Assembly (NCBI RefSeq): GCF_014489075.1
Contig: NZ_JACTGR010000003.1
Span: forward strand, 62,001-126,000
Reading direction: 5' to 3'
Origin: Sphingomonas sp. JC676
GTDB taxonomy: Bacteria; Pseudomonadota; Alphaproteobacteria; Sphingomonadales; Sphingomonadaceae
Length of the DNA: 64,000 nucleotides
Of the stretch, positions 45,452 through 53,149 are shown piece by piece. Both the position numbers and the translations under genes were made by a program. Each line of letters starts with the position of its first letter. Within the stretch, counting starts at the first letter, position 1. The notes under the pieces were generated by a model, which ran no database searches, was not told the origin of the DNA, and saw nothing but the letters and a program-made list of their open reading frames with translations.

Positions 45452-46372
45452 TTGAGCAGCGTTCTGGCCGTAAGCGCCAAGGGCCTCGTCAAGCGCTTTG
45501 GCGATCGCCGCGCGGTCGACGGCGTCGACATCTCCGTGCCTCGAGGACTGATCTACGGCGTGCTCGGCCCCAACGGCGCCGGCAAGACGACGACCTTGCG
45601 CATGCTGCTCGGCATCATCGAGCCCGACGAGGGCGAGCGCACGATGCTCGGCACCGATCGCCCGCGCGAGATGAGCGACCATGTCGGCTATCTGCCCGAA
45701 GAGCGCGGCCTCTATCCGGGGATGAAATGCCGCGAGGCGATCGCCTTCATGGGGGCGCTGCGCGGGCTGCCGTGGAAGGTCGGGCGCAAGCGTGCCGGCG
45801 AGTTGCTCGAGGCCGCCGGGCTCGGCCATGCCGCCGACGACAAGATCCGCAAGCTCTCCAAGGGCATGGCGCAGCTCGTCCAATTGCTCGGCGCCGTCGT
45901 CCACGAGCCCGATCTGCTCGTGCTCGACGAACCCTTTTCAGGCCTCGACCCGGTCAACCAGGAGCGGCTGGAAAAATTGATCCGCGTCCAGCGTGACCGC
46001 GGCGCGACGATCCTCTTCTCCACCCATGTCATGGCGCATGCCGAGCGGCTGTGCGACCGGCTGTCGATCATCGCCGGCGGCAAGGTCCGCTTCGAGGGCA
46101 CGGTCGACGAGGCGCGATCCACTCTTCCTTACAAGGCGCACTACACGCCGCATCATCATGCCGAGACCGCCGGAGCTCTGCTCCCGGCCGATGCCGAGCG
46201 CGAGAATGGCAGCTGGCGCTTCACCGTCCCGCCCGAAGGGATCGAGGGTCTGCTCGTCCGGCTGATCGACGCCGGCTACGGCATTTCCGGCCTGTCGATC
46301 GAGCGGCCAGGCCTGCACGACGCGTTTGTCCGCATCGTGGGCGCCGAAGCATTGGAAGAGGTGCCCGCATGA
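45452..46372 (+). CDS. ABC transporter ATP-binding protein (NatA-like)
   Basis: This 306-residue ATPase has Walker A GPNGAGKTT, the signature-like LSKGMAQLVQLL and Walker B LLVLDEPFSGLD, then a switch His in FSTHVMAHAERL and a C-terminal extension of about 85 residues (PPEGIEGLLVRLIDAGYG). This layout matches NatA-type exporters working with an ABC-2 permease. The start is TTG at 45452 behind GGGGAGGGGAG, which gives the normal beginning; the open frame reaches further upstream through the queG promoter. The stop overlaps the permease ATG (ATGA). Confidence 0.88.
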   Translation: MSSVLAVSAKGLVKRFGDRRAVDGVDISVPRGLIYGVLGPNGAGKTTTLRMLLGIIEPDEGERTMLGTDRPREMSDHVGYLPEERGLYPGMKCREAIAFMGALRGLPWKVGRKRAGELLEAAGLGHAADDKIRKLSKGMAQLVQLLGAVVHEPDLLVLDEPFSGLDPVNQERLEKLIRVQRDRGATILFSTHVMAHAERLCDRLSIIAGGKVRFEGTVDEARSTLPYKAHYTPHHHAETAGALLPADAERENGSWRFTVPPEGIEGLLVRLIDAGYGISGLSIERPGLHDAFVRIVGAEALEEVPA

Positions 46373-47589
46373 GCGATTTCCGGCACGCCGCGCGCCAGGC
46401 GCTTACCATTGCCAGGCGCGATTTCACCGCGACGGTGATGACCCCCACCTTCCTGCTCTTCCTGCTGAGCCCGCTCTTCATGATCGGCTTCGGCGTGGTC
46501 GGAAGCCTCAGTGCGTCGACCGCGGCGAGCGGTGGCGAGGAACGGCAGCGTATCGTCGTGATCGCGAGCCCGGAGCATGCCGCCACACTGATCGCTGTCG
46601 ACAGGCAGATGCGCAGCTTCTTCCCGCGCGCGAGCCGCCCCGAGCTCAGCGTCGAGCCAACCACCGGCAAGCCCGCCGACCAGGCACGCGCGCTGTTCGA
46701 CCGGAACGACGTGGAGGTGGCCGCGGCGCTTTACGGCCCGCTCGAGCGGCCGCACATCCTTCGGACGCCGAACGGCTATGCCGAAGCCAATTACCTCGCA
46801 CAGCTCGCCGAACAGACGCTTCGCGCCGAAAAGGCCGGCGGGCCGGTAACGCTCAGCCAGCCCGATACCCAGGTGATCGGCCGCGTCCAGGCGACGTCGA
46901 GCGGAAAAAGCCAGGCCGCCTATTTCGCCGCACTCGGCATCTTCTTCCTGACCCTGATGCTGTCAGGCCAGGTGGTCGGCGCGATGGCCGAGGAGCGCTC
47001 GAACAAGGTGATCGAGGTGCTTGCCGCCGCCGTGCCGCTCGAAAGCGTGTTCTTCGGCAAGCTGATCGGCGCGTTCGGATCGGCTCTGCTGTTCGTCGGC
47101 TTCTGGTTCACCTTGCTCGTCAACCTGCCCAAGCTGCTGCCGCCCAGCGCCAGCTTCTTCTTCAACGAGCTGGGCACCGCGGTCGGACCGGTCTTCCCGC
47201 TGCTGTTCGTCGCCTACTTCACCATGGCCTATATGCTCCAGAGCGCGGTGTTCCTGGGGCTGGGCTCGCTCGCCTCCTCGCAGCGCGAGATCCAGATGCT
47301 GTCGCTGCCGATCACCGTGTTCCAGTTCGCGATGCTGGGCTGGTCCTCCTTTGCGGCGGGGCATCCGGGAAGCTGGATCGCACGCGCGGCCGAGATCTTC
47401 CCGTTCAGCTCGCCGCTGGCGATGGCCGCGCACGCCGCCAATTCGCCCGAGCTGTGGCCGCATTTCCTGGCGCTCGCCTGGCAGGGGCTGTGGGTGGCGA
47501 TCACCGTGACGGTCGCCGCCCGGCTGTTCCGCCGCGGCGTGCTCAAGTCGGGCAGCCCCAAGCGCCGGTCGAAGCGCAAGCTGGCGTAA
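46369..47589 (+). CDS. ABC-2 type permease (NatB-like)
   Basis: This 406-residue protein has an N-terminal membrane anchor (TPTFLLFLLSPLFMIGFGVV), a large extracytoplasmic domain of about 150 residues (RIVVIASPEHAATLIAVD to QVIGRVQATSSG), and then five membrane segments, the ABC-2 exporter plan. GQVVGAMAEERSNKVIEVLAA is the family signature. It pairs with the ATPase encoded just upstream. Substrate could be sodium or a lipid-like or toxic compound, as for NatAB-type systems. The C-terminus is basic (KRRSKRKLA). Confidence 0.88.
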   Translation: MSDFRHAARQALTIARRDFTATVMTPTFLLFLLSPLFMIGFGVVGSLSASTAASGGEERQRIVVIASPEHAATLIAVDRQMRSFFPRASRPELSVEPTTGKPADQARALFDRNDVEVAAALYGPLERPHILRTPNGYAEANYLAQLAEQTLRAEKAGGPVTLSQPDTQVIGRVQATSSGKSQAAYFAALGIFFLTLMLSGQVVGAMAEERSNKVIEVLAAAVPLESVFFGKLIGAFGSALLFVGFWFTLLVNLPKLLPPSASFFFNELGTAVGPVFPLLFVAYFTMAYMLQSAVFLGLGSLASSQREIQMLSLPITVFQFAMLGWSSFAAGHPGSWIARAAEIFPFSSPLAMAAHAANSPELWPHFLALAWQGLWVAITVTVAARLFRRGVLKSGSPKRRSKRKLA

Positions 47590-47686
47590 CGCGCGCTGCG
47601 GGTCGGTTGACACGGTTGACACCTGCCATGTCGAAAAATCTTCCTCTCCGGAATGGCGTGGTTCGGGACCTTCGACGCCTACTCTT

Positions 47687-47766
47687 GTCATCCCGGCGAA
47701 GGCCGGGATCCAGGATCACGAGCGATGGTCTGCATGGCTCTGGATCCCGGCCTTCGCCGGCATGAC
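47687..47766. repeat. Double-hairpin intergenic repeat, copy 2 (type A)
   Basis: The left arm starts GTCATCCCGGCGAAGGCC and the right arm ends GGCCTTCGCCGGCATGAC. Over about 27 bp the arms are complementary with one mismatch, and each arm also folds alone (CCCGGC-GAAG-GCCGGG). It lies between the ABC permease and P450 genes. Confidence 0.8.
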
Positions 47767-47877
47767 GGGCGGCGCGTCGGTTTACGAAGTTCGCTCGCGG
47801 AGGGGTTTTCGCGCGGACCGTCCCGCGCGTTCCTGGTGCTTCGACGATGAGAAAGAGCCGGTCCTTCGATCCGCTCT

Positions 47878-47896
47878 GAAATCCTACATTGCAAGC
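47878..47896 (-). repeat. Dispersed 19-bp repeat, copy 2
   Basis: The reverse complement of this segment is GCTTGCAATGTAGGATTTC, identical to 40245-40263. Here it lies about 80 bp before the P450 ATG. On the same sense it is followed by an ACCGGCTCTTT segment, similar to the flank of the first copy. Confidence 0.6.
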
Positions 47897-47919
47897 TAGG
47901 CGATACATCGCAGTACTAT

Positions 47920-47933
47920 TGACATTCATGTCA
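47920..47933. promoter_or_regulatory. Palindromic operator-like site before the P450 gene
   Basis: TGACAT-TC-ATGTCA is a perfect inverted repeat 38 bp before the P450 ATG, right after a TACTAT that could serve as a -10 box (47914-47919). TTGACA....TGTCA sites are typical of TetR-type repressors. No regulator gene is adjacent. Confidence 0.4.
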
Positions 47934-47971
47934 GCGACTGGCCTCCTGCCGAAAAGACAGGAGAGGTATGC

Positions 47972-49195
47972 ATGGCCACGCTTGCCAATGATGCAGCGGT
48001 CGATCCGCTCGATGTGAGCCGCGCCGAGCTCTATCGCGACGATCTCTGGCACGAGCCCTTCGCCCGTCTGCGCGCCGAGGCGCCGGTCCATTACACCGAA
48101 GAGAGCGCCTTCGGCCCCTATTGGTCGGTCTCGAGCTACAAGCCGATCGTCCATGTCGAGTCGCTGCCCGATCTCTATTCGTCGGAAGCGGGCGGCATCA
48201 CCATCGCCGACCTGCAGGAAGGCGACATCAAAATGCCGATGTTCATTGCGATGGACCGACCCAAGCATACCGGCCAGCGGCGCACCGTCTCGCCTGCCTT
48301 CACGCCCAGCGAGATGGTGCGGATGAGCGAGAATATTCGCGCACGGAGCGCCGAAATCCTCGATTCGCTGCCGGTCGGCCAGGAGTTCGACTGGGTCGAT
48401 AGCGTCTCGATCGAGCTGACCACCCAGATGCTCGCGATCCTGTTCGACTTTCCCTGGGAAGACCGCCGCAAGCTCACCTACTGGTCCGACTGGGCCGGCG
48501 ACATCGAGATCGCCAAGGATCCGGTGCGCAAGGAAGAGCGCCGCGCCATCCTGTTCGAATGCGCCGCCTATTTCGGCAATCTGTGGAATTCGAAGGTCGG
48601 CAAGGAGCCGACCCCGGACCTCATCTCGATGATGATCCATTCGGACGCGATGGCCGAGATGGACCAGATGGAGTTTCTCGGGAACCTCATCCTGCTGATC
48701 GTCGGCGGCAACGACACCACGCGCAATTCGATGAGCGCTTATGCCTGGGGACTCGAGCAATTCCCCGACGAGCGCGCCAAGCTGGAGGCCAATCCCGGCC
48801 TAATCGCCAATGCGACCCAGGAGATCATCCGCTGGCAGACCCCGCTCGCGCATATGCGCCGCACCGCGACGCAGGACAGCGAGTTGGAGGGGCAGAAGAT
48901 CCGCGAGGGCGACAAATTGGCACTCTGGTATCTTTCGGCCAATCGCGACGAGAGCGTCTTTCCGAACGCGAACAAGATCATCGTCGATCGCGAGAATGCG
49001 CGGCGGCATCTGGCGTTCGGCCATGGCATCCATCGCTGCGTCGGCGCGCGGCTCGCCGAACTGCAGATCAGCATCTTGATGGAGGAGATGGCCAAGCGCC
49101 GTCTGCGCGTGAACGTGCTGCGTGAACCCGAACGGGTCGCTGCTTGTTTCGTCCATGGCTACAAGAAGATGCCCGCGGAGCTGTCGCGCTATTGA
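47972..49195 (+). CDS. Cytochrome P450, CYP153-like
   Basis: This 407-residue protein is a soluble bacterial P450. The heme-binding motif is FGHGIHRCVGARLAE with the thiolate Cys356, the oxygen-activating I-helix is GGNDTTRNSMS, and an EIIR ExxR motif is present. MFIAMDRPKHTGQRRTVSPAF, DWVDSVSIELTTQMLAILFDFP (cited by region) and the C-terminal VHGYKKMP resemble CYP153 enzymes, which hydroxylate the terminal carbon of medium-chain alkanes or fatty acids, and related sphingomonad P450s. No ferredoxin or reductase gene is adjacent, so electrons must come from elsewhere. The ATG has a good GGAGAGG site. Confidence 0.88.
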   Translation: MATLANDAAVDPLDVSRAELYRDDLWHEPFARLRAEAPVHYTEESAFGPYWSVSSYKPIVHVESLPDLYSSEAGGITIADLQEGDIKMPMFIAMDRPKHTGQRRTVSPAFTPSEMVRMSENIRARSAEILDSLPVGQEFDWVDSVSIELTTQMLAILFDFPWEDRRKLTYWSDWAGDIEIAKDPVRKEERRAILFECAAYFGNLWNSKVGKEPTPDLISMMIHSDAMAEMDQMEFLGNLILLIVGGNDTTRNSMSAYAWGLEQFPDERAKLEANPGLIANATQEIIRWQTPLAHMRRTATQDSELEGQKIREGDKLALWYLSANRDESVFPNANKIIVDRENARRHLAFGHGIHRCVGARLAELQISILMEEMAKRRLRVNVLREPERVAACFVHGYKKMPAELSRY

Positions 49196-49227
49196 GGCGG
49201 GCCGGGCGGCTCCCCACATCCGTCACC

Positions 49228-49707
49228 ATGCAGACCGATCGCCGCACCTTCCTTACCGTCGCCGGGCTCGGCGCGCTCACCGCGGCATGCGGCGGGCCCG
49301 CCGAGGCCGCGCAGCATTTCGAATTCACGCTCACCGATGCCGAATGGAAGAAGCGGCTGAGCCCGGCCGCCTATCAGACGCTCCGCCACGGCGCGACCGA
49401 ATATCCCGGCACCAGCCCGCTCAACAAGGAGCACCGCAAGGGCATCTTCTCGTGTGCGGGCTGCGACCTGCCGCTCTATTCCTCGACAACCAAGTTCGAG
49501 AGCGGCACCGGCTGGCCGAGCTTCTACGCGCCGCTCAAGAATGCCGTGGTGACGAAGACTGACACGACGCTGGGCATGGCGCGCACCGAAGTGCTGTGCC
49601 GCCGCTGCGGCGGGCATCTGGGCCATGTATTCGACGATGGCCCGCCGCCCACCGGCAAGCGTTATTGCATGAACGGTGTCGCGATGAAGTTCACGCCTGG
49701 GGCGTAG
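49228..49707 (+). CDS. msrB: Exported peptide-methionine (R)-S-oxide reductase
   Basis: This 159-residue protein is MsrB with a Tat leader (DRRTFLTVAGLGALTAACGG). The LTAAC motif may make it a lipoprotein, so it probably repairs oxidised methionine in the periplasm. The catalytic Cys147 lies in RYCMNGVAMKF. Structural zinc is bound by two CxxC pairs, CAGC and CRRC. GTGWPSFYAPL is the family signature. The ATG at 49228 starts directly at the Tat leader. It follows the P450 gene by 32 bp and may be co-transcribed with it. Confidence 0.92.
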   Translation: MQTDRRTFLTVAGLGALTAACGGPAEAAQHFEFTLTDAEWKKRLSPAAYQTLRHGATEYPGTSPLNKEHRKGIFSCAGCDLPLYSSTTKFESGTGWPSFYAPLKNAVVTKTDTTLGMARTEVLCRRCGGHLGHVFDDGPPPTGKRYCMNGVAMKFTPGA

Positions 49708-49738
49708 GGACCAATCCGGCCCGTCTCACCTGAAACGT

Positions 49739-49813
49739 GCTCCTGCGAAAGCATGGAGCCCAGGATCACAAGCGGCGCGTTCGAGACTCCTGGGCTCCTG
49801 CTTTCGCAGGAGC
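49739..49813. repeat. Double-hairpin intergenic repeat, copy 3 (type B)
   Basis: The left arm GTGCTCCTGCGAAAGCATGG and right arm ending CTCCTGCTTTCGCAGGAGC are near-complementary. Each arm folds into a hairpin with a GAAA/TTTC loop. It lies between the convergent msrB and CHAP genes. Confidence 0.78.
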
Positions 49814-49862
49814 GCTAGCTAGAGCTCGGTACGTCAGGATCTTCAGCGGGTGACCCAGCCGA

Positions 49863-50414
49863 TCAGTTGACGTCGGTCTCGGGAACCAGGTCGCTGAGGT
49901 CGAGATCGAGCGAAGCCATCTGCTCGGGCTTGTCGGCCCAGTCGCCCTTGGGCTCGCCGTTCGAATAGATGAAGCCGTTGACCGGATAGGTCGAGGTGCC
50001 GAGATCGCCGTTCGGCGCGAACCACACCTTCACTTCGCTCCAGTCGCCGGCTGCCGACACGTCGACCGCACGGACGTTGCGCTCGATCCCGCCGCGGCGC
50101 GACCAGTTGGCATGGGTCAGCAGAACCTCGCGGCTGCTCACCACCTTCGACACCATTGCGACATGGCCGAGCGGCATGCGGGCGGTGCGCTGGAACGACA
50201 TGACCGAGCCGACCTTGGGGGTTTCGCCACGCTCGTAGCGGCCGGCGGCCTGGTCCCACCAGGTCCAGGCATTGCCATGGATATCGACGCCGGAAATCGC
50301 ACGGGCATAGGTGGCGCACTGCCAGAACATGCCCTTTGCCTGGGCCGGGACTGCAGTCATCAGGGCGCAAGCCGCCACCAGCGCAAAACGCGCTGCAAAA
50401 CCACGAAAATTCAT
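49863..50414 (-). CDS. Exported CHAP-domain protein (putative cell-wall amidase)
   Basis: This 183-residue protein has a signal peptide (RFALVAACALMTAVPAQA) and a CHAP domain with the catalytic Cys33 in FWQCATYARAISG and His84 in PLGHVAMVSKV. Asn or Asp partners lie later in LTHANWS. CHAP enzymes cleave peptide bonds of peptidoglycan. The start ATG at 50414 is preceded by a G-rich stretch, and open frame before it lacks signal-peptide features. A second moderately acidic region (EQMASLDLDLSDLVPE) closes the protein. It probably remodels the wall in the periplasm. Confidence 0.8.
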   Translation of the reverse strand: MNFRGFAARFALVAACALMTAVPAQAKGMFWQCATYARAISGVDIHGNAWTWWDQAAGRYERGETPKVGSVMSFQRTARMPLGHVAMVSKVVSSREVLLTHANWSRRGGIERNVRAVDVSAAGDWSEVKVWFAPNGDLGTSTYPVNGFIYSNGEPKGDWADKPEQMASLDLDLSDLVPETDVN

Positions 50415-50843
50415 AGACCCCCCGGTCAGGAAGCGAATCTGTTGAGACGTGCTAACCAGATCACGGATTACCAGTATACTACCGCGGCCCGCCGATGGGA
50501 CGAACCGTTGCGCCAAGCCGATGGAGTGCAGGAATCTGCGCCGATCCGCAGGAACCATCCGAAAAATCGCGCCGCGCCGGCTCTAGGAAAAATACGGTAG
50601 TCGCCGTCCCGCTGCGGGTCAGCTGGAGGTCGCGCCTCTGGGGAGCGGGCATTTTTGTTGCGCAAAAGCATCACGCTAAAGCCGATTCTGTCCGACACCC
50701 TCAACTCGTCGCAACCTATGTTGCGCCGCAACACCATCTGGGCTCCTATTATGAATAGGGGACTACGAAGGATTAAGCGGCGCGTTAACCAATCTGCCGC
50801 ATGATCCTTTTCGAGGGATTTGAGTGGGGTGGGAGTTAGGTGA
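50415..50843. other. Intergenic region with repeated GTTGCG/CGCAAC half sites
   Basis: This 429-bp divergent region between the CHAP gene and the gene at 50844 holds no supported gene. GTTGCG or its complement CGCAAC occurs at 50507, 50657, 50710, 50720 and 50727. The last three form CGCAAC-CTAT-GTTGCG-C-CGCAAC (50710-50732), which can fold in two mutually exclusive ways. A TATACT on the minus strand near 50475 could be a promoter element for the CHAP gene. Confidence 0.45.
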
Positions 50844-51395
50844 ATGGCTTCTAGAATGAAACCGGCCGAGGGCGCGATGACGCTGGCCGAAATGAAAGAG
50901 TTTGCGGGGTTCAGCGCGGCGACCCAGCGGTATGTCCGCCGCTCGCTCGATATCGGCCTGGAGCGCAACGACGCGCTCGAGCGCTGGTCGCGCGATGTGG
51001 TCGAAGCCGCCAGCATCCGCGCCCAGGCCCGCATGTACGAACGGCTTCCCGAGGTTCGCGCGCTGATGCCGGACGATTCGGATCTCCCCTCGATCGAACC
51101 GTTCATGGCGCCGCTCGTCACCGTCTCCGCCTTCGATCTCGGCCAGGGCCGCCTCATCACCTTCTCGGCCTATCGCTTTCTTTACGAGCGGCTGATCGGC
51201 GCCGAAGTTCGCCCCTGGCTCCCCTCGGCCTTCTGCTCGGCCGCGGCGCTCCCGCATCTCCACCCGGACCTGCGCCGCAAGCTGCTTCAGTCGATCAGCG
51301 AAGCCGCGGCGACCGCCTCGGGCTGGTCGAACCGCCAGCCGGCCTTCTTCCCGCAATGGGTGGAAAAGGTCGACGTCCAGGCGCTGCCCAACTGA
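50844..51395 (+). CDS. Conserved hypothetical protein
   Basis: This 183-residue protein is not recognised. It is soluble, with no signal peptide or membrane helix, and mainly helical. Landmarks are MTLAEMKEFAGFSAATQRYVRRSL (residues of about 12-35), an LPEVRALMPDDSDLPS segment and a C-terminal AFFPQWVEKVDVQALPN. A GGGAG sequence lies eight bases before the ATG. The gene is divergent from the CHAP gene and is followed by a double-hairpin repeat. No function can be proposed from sequence alone. Confidence 0.6.
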   Translation: MASRMKPAEGAMTLAEMKEFAGFSAATQRYVRRSLDIGLERNDALERWSRDVVEAASIRAQARMYERLPEVRALMPDDSDLPSIEPFMAPLVTVSAFDLGQGRLITFSAYRFLYERLIGAEVRPWLPSAFCSAAALPHLHPDLRRKLLQSISEAAATASGWSNRQPAFFPQWVEKVDVQALPN

Positions 51396-51402
51396 GATGC
51401 TT

Positions 51403-51476
51403 GTGCTCCTGCGAAAGCAGGACCCCCAGGGTCGCGGGCTATGCGCTTTTGACCCTGGATCCCCGCTTTCGCGGGG
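51403..51476. repeat. Double-hairpin intergenic repeat, copy 4 (hybrid)
   Basis: The left arm (TGCTCCTGCGAAAGCAGGA) is type B, but the right arm (CCCCGCTTTCGCGGGG) resembles type A. The two arms no longer pair well with each other, although each still folds as a small hairpin. It lies between the hypothetical gene and the convergent extensin-like gene. Confidence 0.7.
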
Positions 51477-51502
51477 AAATGGTTATATCTGGATAAAGCC
51501 GC

Positions 51503-52234
51503 CTAGCGGCAGGTCCGCCAGCCCATCTCACCCCGCGCCGCTTCGTCCAGGTGCAGGTGATCCCGATGCGCCGCGTTATAGTCCGGCGACAGCACCGTCG
51601 AGAACAGCCTGCATCCGCCGGTGCGCACCTCGCGCAGGAACTTGGCCTTCTCTCCGCCCTTCGACCAATCCACCAACACGCTGACCCGCGTCCCGTTCGA
51701 CAGGCGGAAAGCGGCGACGTCAACCGCGTCCGCCGTGGCGTGCTCGCTCCAGTCGCCCGAGCTGCGGCCATAGATGCGCCGGCACGAATAGCTGCCGAGA
51801 TGCTCGATTCCGACGACCTGCGCGCCGAAATGCTTCTGCGCGGCGGGCTGGACCACGTTCCACTCCCACACCGCCAGCGCCGCGGCGACGGGGCATGACG
51901 TGCCCAGGTTCGCGGGGCTGAACCCGATCGTCCGCGATCCGCCCGGTGCGAAGCGGACGCCGTCGGCATAGCCGCATTGCTCGCCCGACCGCACAGGCGG
52001 CAGCACGGTGTAGGCGACTCCGGCGGCACGGAGCAGTGCGCGGCACTCGGCGAAATCGTCCGTCAGACCGGCGATCTTGCGGCCGGTAAAGGCGCCCACC
52101 TTCTGGCTCAAGTCGAGCCGCGTCCACGGCAGGTCCTGCGGCCGGTCGCGCACCAGCGCGACGATGATGAGCACCCCGCCGAGCAGCAACGCAAAGGCGA
52201 GCATCACCAGGATCGTCTGCCGTATCGCCCTCAC
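51503..52234 (-). CDS. Extensin-like C-terminal domain protein, membrane-anchored
   Basis: This 243-residue protein has one N-terminal membrane segment (ILVMLAFALLLGGVLIIVALV) and the bacterial extensin-like C-terminal domain (PF06904 type). It has six cysteines in family positions (DFAECRALLRAAG, SGEQCGYADGV, NLGTSCPVAAAL, GSYSCRRIYGR, GGCRLFSTVLS and the terminal WRTC), plus SEHATADAVDVAAFRL and HRDHLHLDEA, which carry His/Asp residues like those of zinc peptidases. Its role is envelope-related but not defined. The start is a GTG overlapping the NUDIX stop (GTGA). Confidence 0.8.
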   Translation of the reverse strand: MRAIRQTILVMLAFALLLGGVLIIVALVRDRPQDLPWTRLDLSQKVGAFTGRKIAGLTDDFAECRALLRAAGVAYTVLPPVRSGEQCGYADGVRFAPGGSRTIGFSPANLGTSCPVAAALAVWEWNVVQPAAQKHFGAQVVGIEHLGSYSCRRIYGRSSGDWSEHATADAVDVAAFRLSNGTRVSVLVDWSKGGEKAKFLREVRTGGCRLFSTVLSPDYNAAHRDHLHLDEAARGEMGWRTCR

Positions 52235-52977
52235 GCGCGGATCGCCCGGTCCAGCCGCTCCTCGGTCACCGGATAGCCAAGGTCATCGGGGATGCAGAGA
52301 TACTGGCCGTCGTCCCGCGTCTCGATCCACGGTGTGACCGTGCGGATCGGATAGCGGTTCGCATCGGAGGCCGCCTCTTCGAACGACGCGAAGCGCGCGA
52401 GCCGCTCCAGGTTGCGCCGCGTCGGGAAGATGATCGTCGCCTCGCCCGCATCCGCCGCATCGAGCACCGCCTGCGCGGTAGCCCAGAAGACGCGGACATT
52501 CTCGTTCCCATCGACCACCGGCGCTGCATCTTGGGGCGCGCGGGCGAGGTAGAAGCGGGTGTCGAACACGCGGTGCCTGACATTGTCGGGCAACCAGCGC
52601 GCGAACGGAACGAGTGCGTCGAGTCGCAGTGTGCCGCCCATTTCCTCGATCAGCGCGCCCATCGGCTCGCCGGCATAGAGCCGGTGCTTGAGCGCGGGAA
52701 TCGCATCGCCGTCGACATCGAGCCCGACCGCGACTCCCGCTTCTTCCAGCGTCTCGCGCACCGCCGCGATCCGCGCGGCGATATCGTCGGGATCGCCCGA
52801 ATGGAGCGCCGCCAACACATGGTCGCCCGCATCGATCCGCCCGCCGGGGAATACCAACGCGCCGCCCGCGAAGGCCATCGCCTGCGCGCGCTCGACCATC
52901 AGCAGTTCGGGCGGGCCGCCGGCGCATTCGCGCATCACGATCACGGTGGCGGCGGGAATCGCCTCTGGTTCGGACAT
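52231..52977 (-). CDS. NUDIX hydrolase
   Basis: This 248-residue protein has a NUDIX box, GGRIDAGDH...VRETLEEAGVAVG, with an insertion of about 20 residues between the first Gly and the REx2EE part, as in the NUDT7/NUDT19-like branch that acts on CoA and acyl-CoA. It also has VFPGGRI, where the box starts, and FDTRFYLARAPQ later. It could cleave nucleoside-diphosphate-linked compounds or CoA in the cytoplasm. The start ATG 52977 is preferred; upstream frame falls into repeat DNA. It is coupled to the extensin-like gene by GTGA overlap. Confidence 0.8.
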   Translation of the reverse strand: MSEPEAIPAATVIVMRECAGGPPELLMVERAQAMAFAGGALVFPGGRIDAGDHVLAALHSGDPDDIAARIAAVRETLEEAGVAVGLDVDGDAIPALKHRLYAGEPMGALIEEMGGTLRLDALVPFARWLPDNVRHRVFDTRFYLARAPQDAAPVVDGNENVRVFWATAQAVLDAADAGEATIIFPTRRNLERLARFASFEEAASDANRYPIRTVTPWIETRDDGQYLCIPDDLGYPVTEERLDRAIRA

Positions 52978-53023
52978 GCCCCGAGGTCTAGCCTCTGTCC
53001 TGATTGGAAGGAAGCAATCGCCA

Positions 53024-53098
53024 GTGCTCCTGCGAAAGCAGGAGCCCAGGAGCCTCAGGCGATGCGCTCGTGACCCTGTGCTCCTGCTTTCGCAGGAG
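53024..53098. repeat. Double-hairpin intergenic repeat, copy 5 (type B)
   Basis: The left arm GTGCTCCTGCGAAAGCAGGA and the right arm TGCTCCTGCTTTCGCAGGAG are complementary. Each arm also folds alone (CTCCTGC-GAAA-GCAGGAG). It lies upstream of the NUDIX gene, beyond the end of the PepSY gene. Confidence 0.8.
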
Positions 53099-53149
53099 AA
53101 CGATCCCATCGCCAGACTAACGCTAGGCGATGGACCCGAAAACCGCGAG

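Larger units (their letters stand above)
47590..47971. other. Intergenic region upstream of the P450 gene
   Basis: This 382-bp gap holds no supported gene. It contains the second type A double-hairpin repeat (47687-47766), the reverse copy of the dispersed 19-bp repeat (47878-47896), and a regulator-like palindrome (47920-47933) close to the P450 start. A GGAGAGG ribosome-binding site precedes the ATG at 47972. Confidence 0.5.

Noticed and set aside
49739..53098. Possible CRISPR array, because similar GC-rich repeats recur within a few kilobases.
   Set aside because: Copies are more than 1.5 kb apart with genes between them, are themselves palindromic pairs, and have no regular spacers or cas genes.
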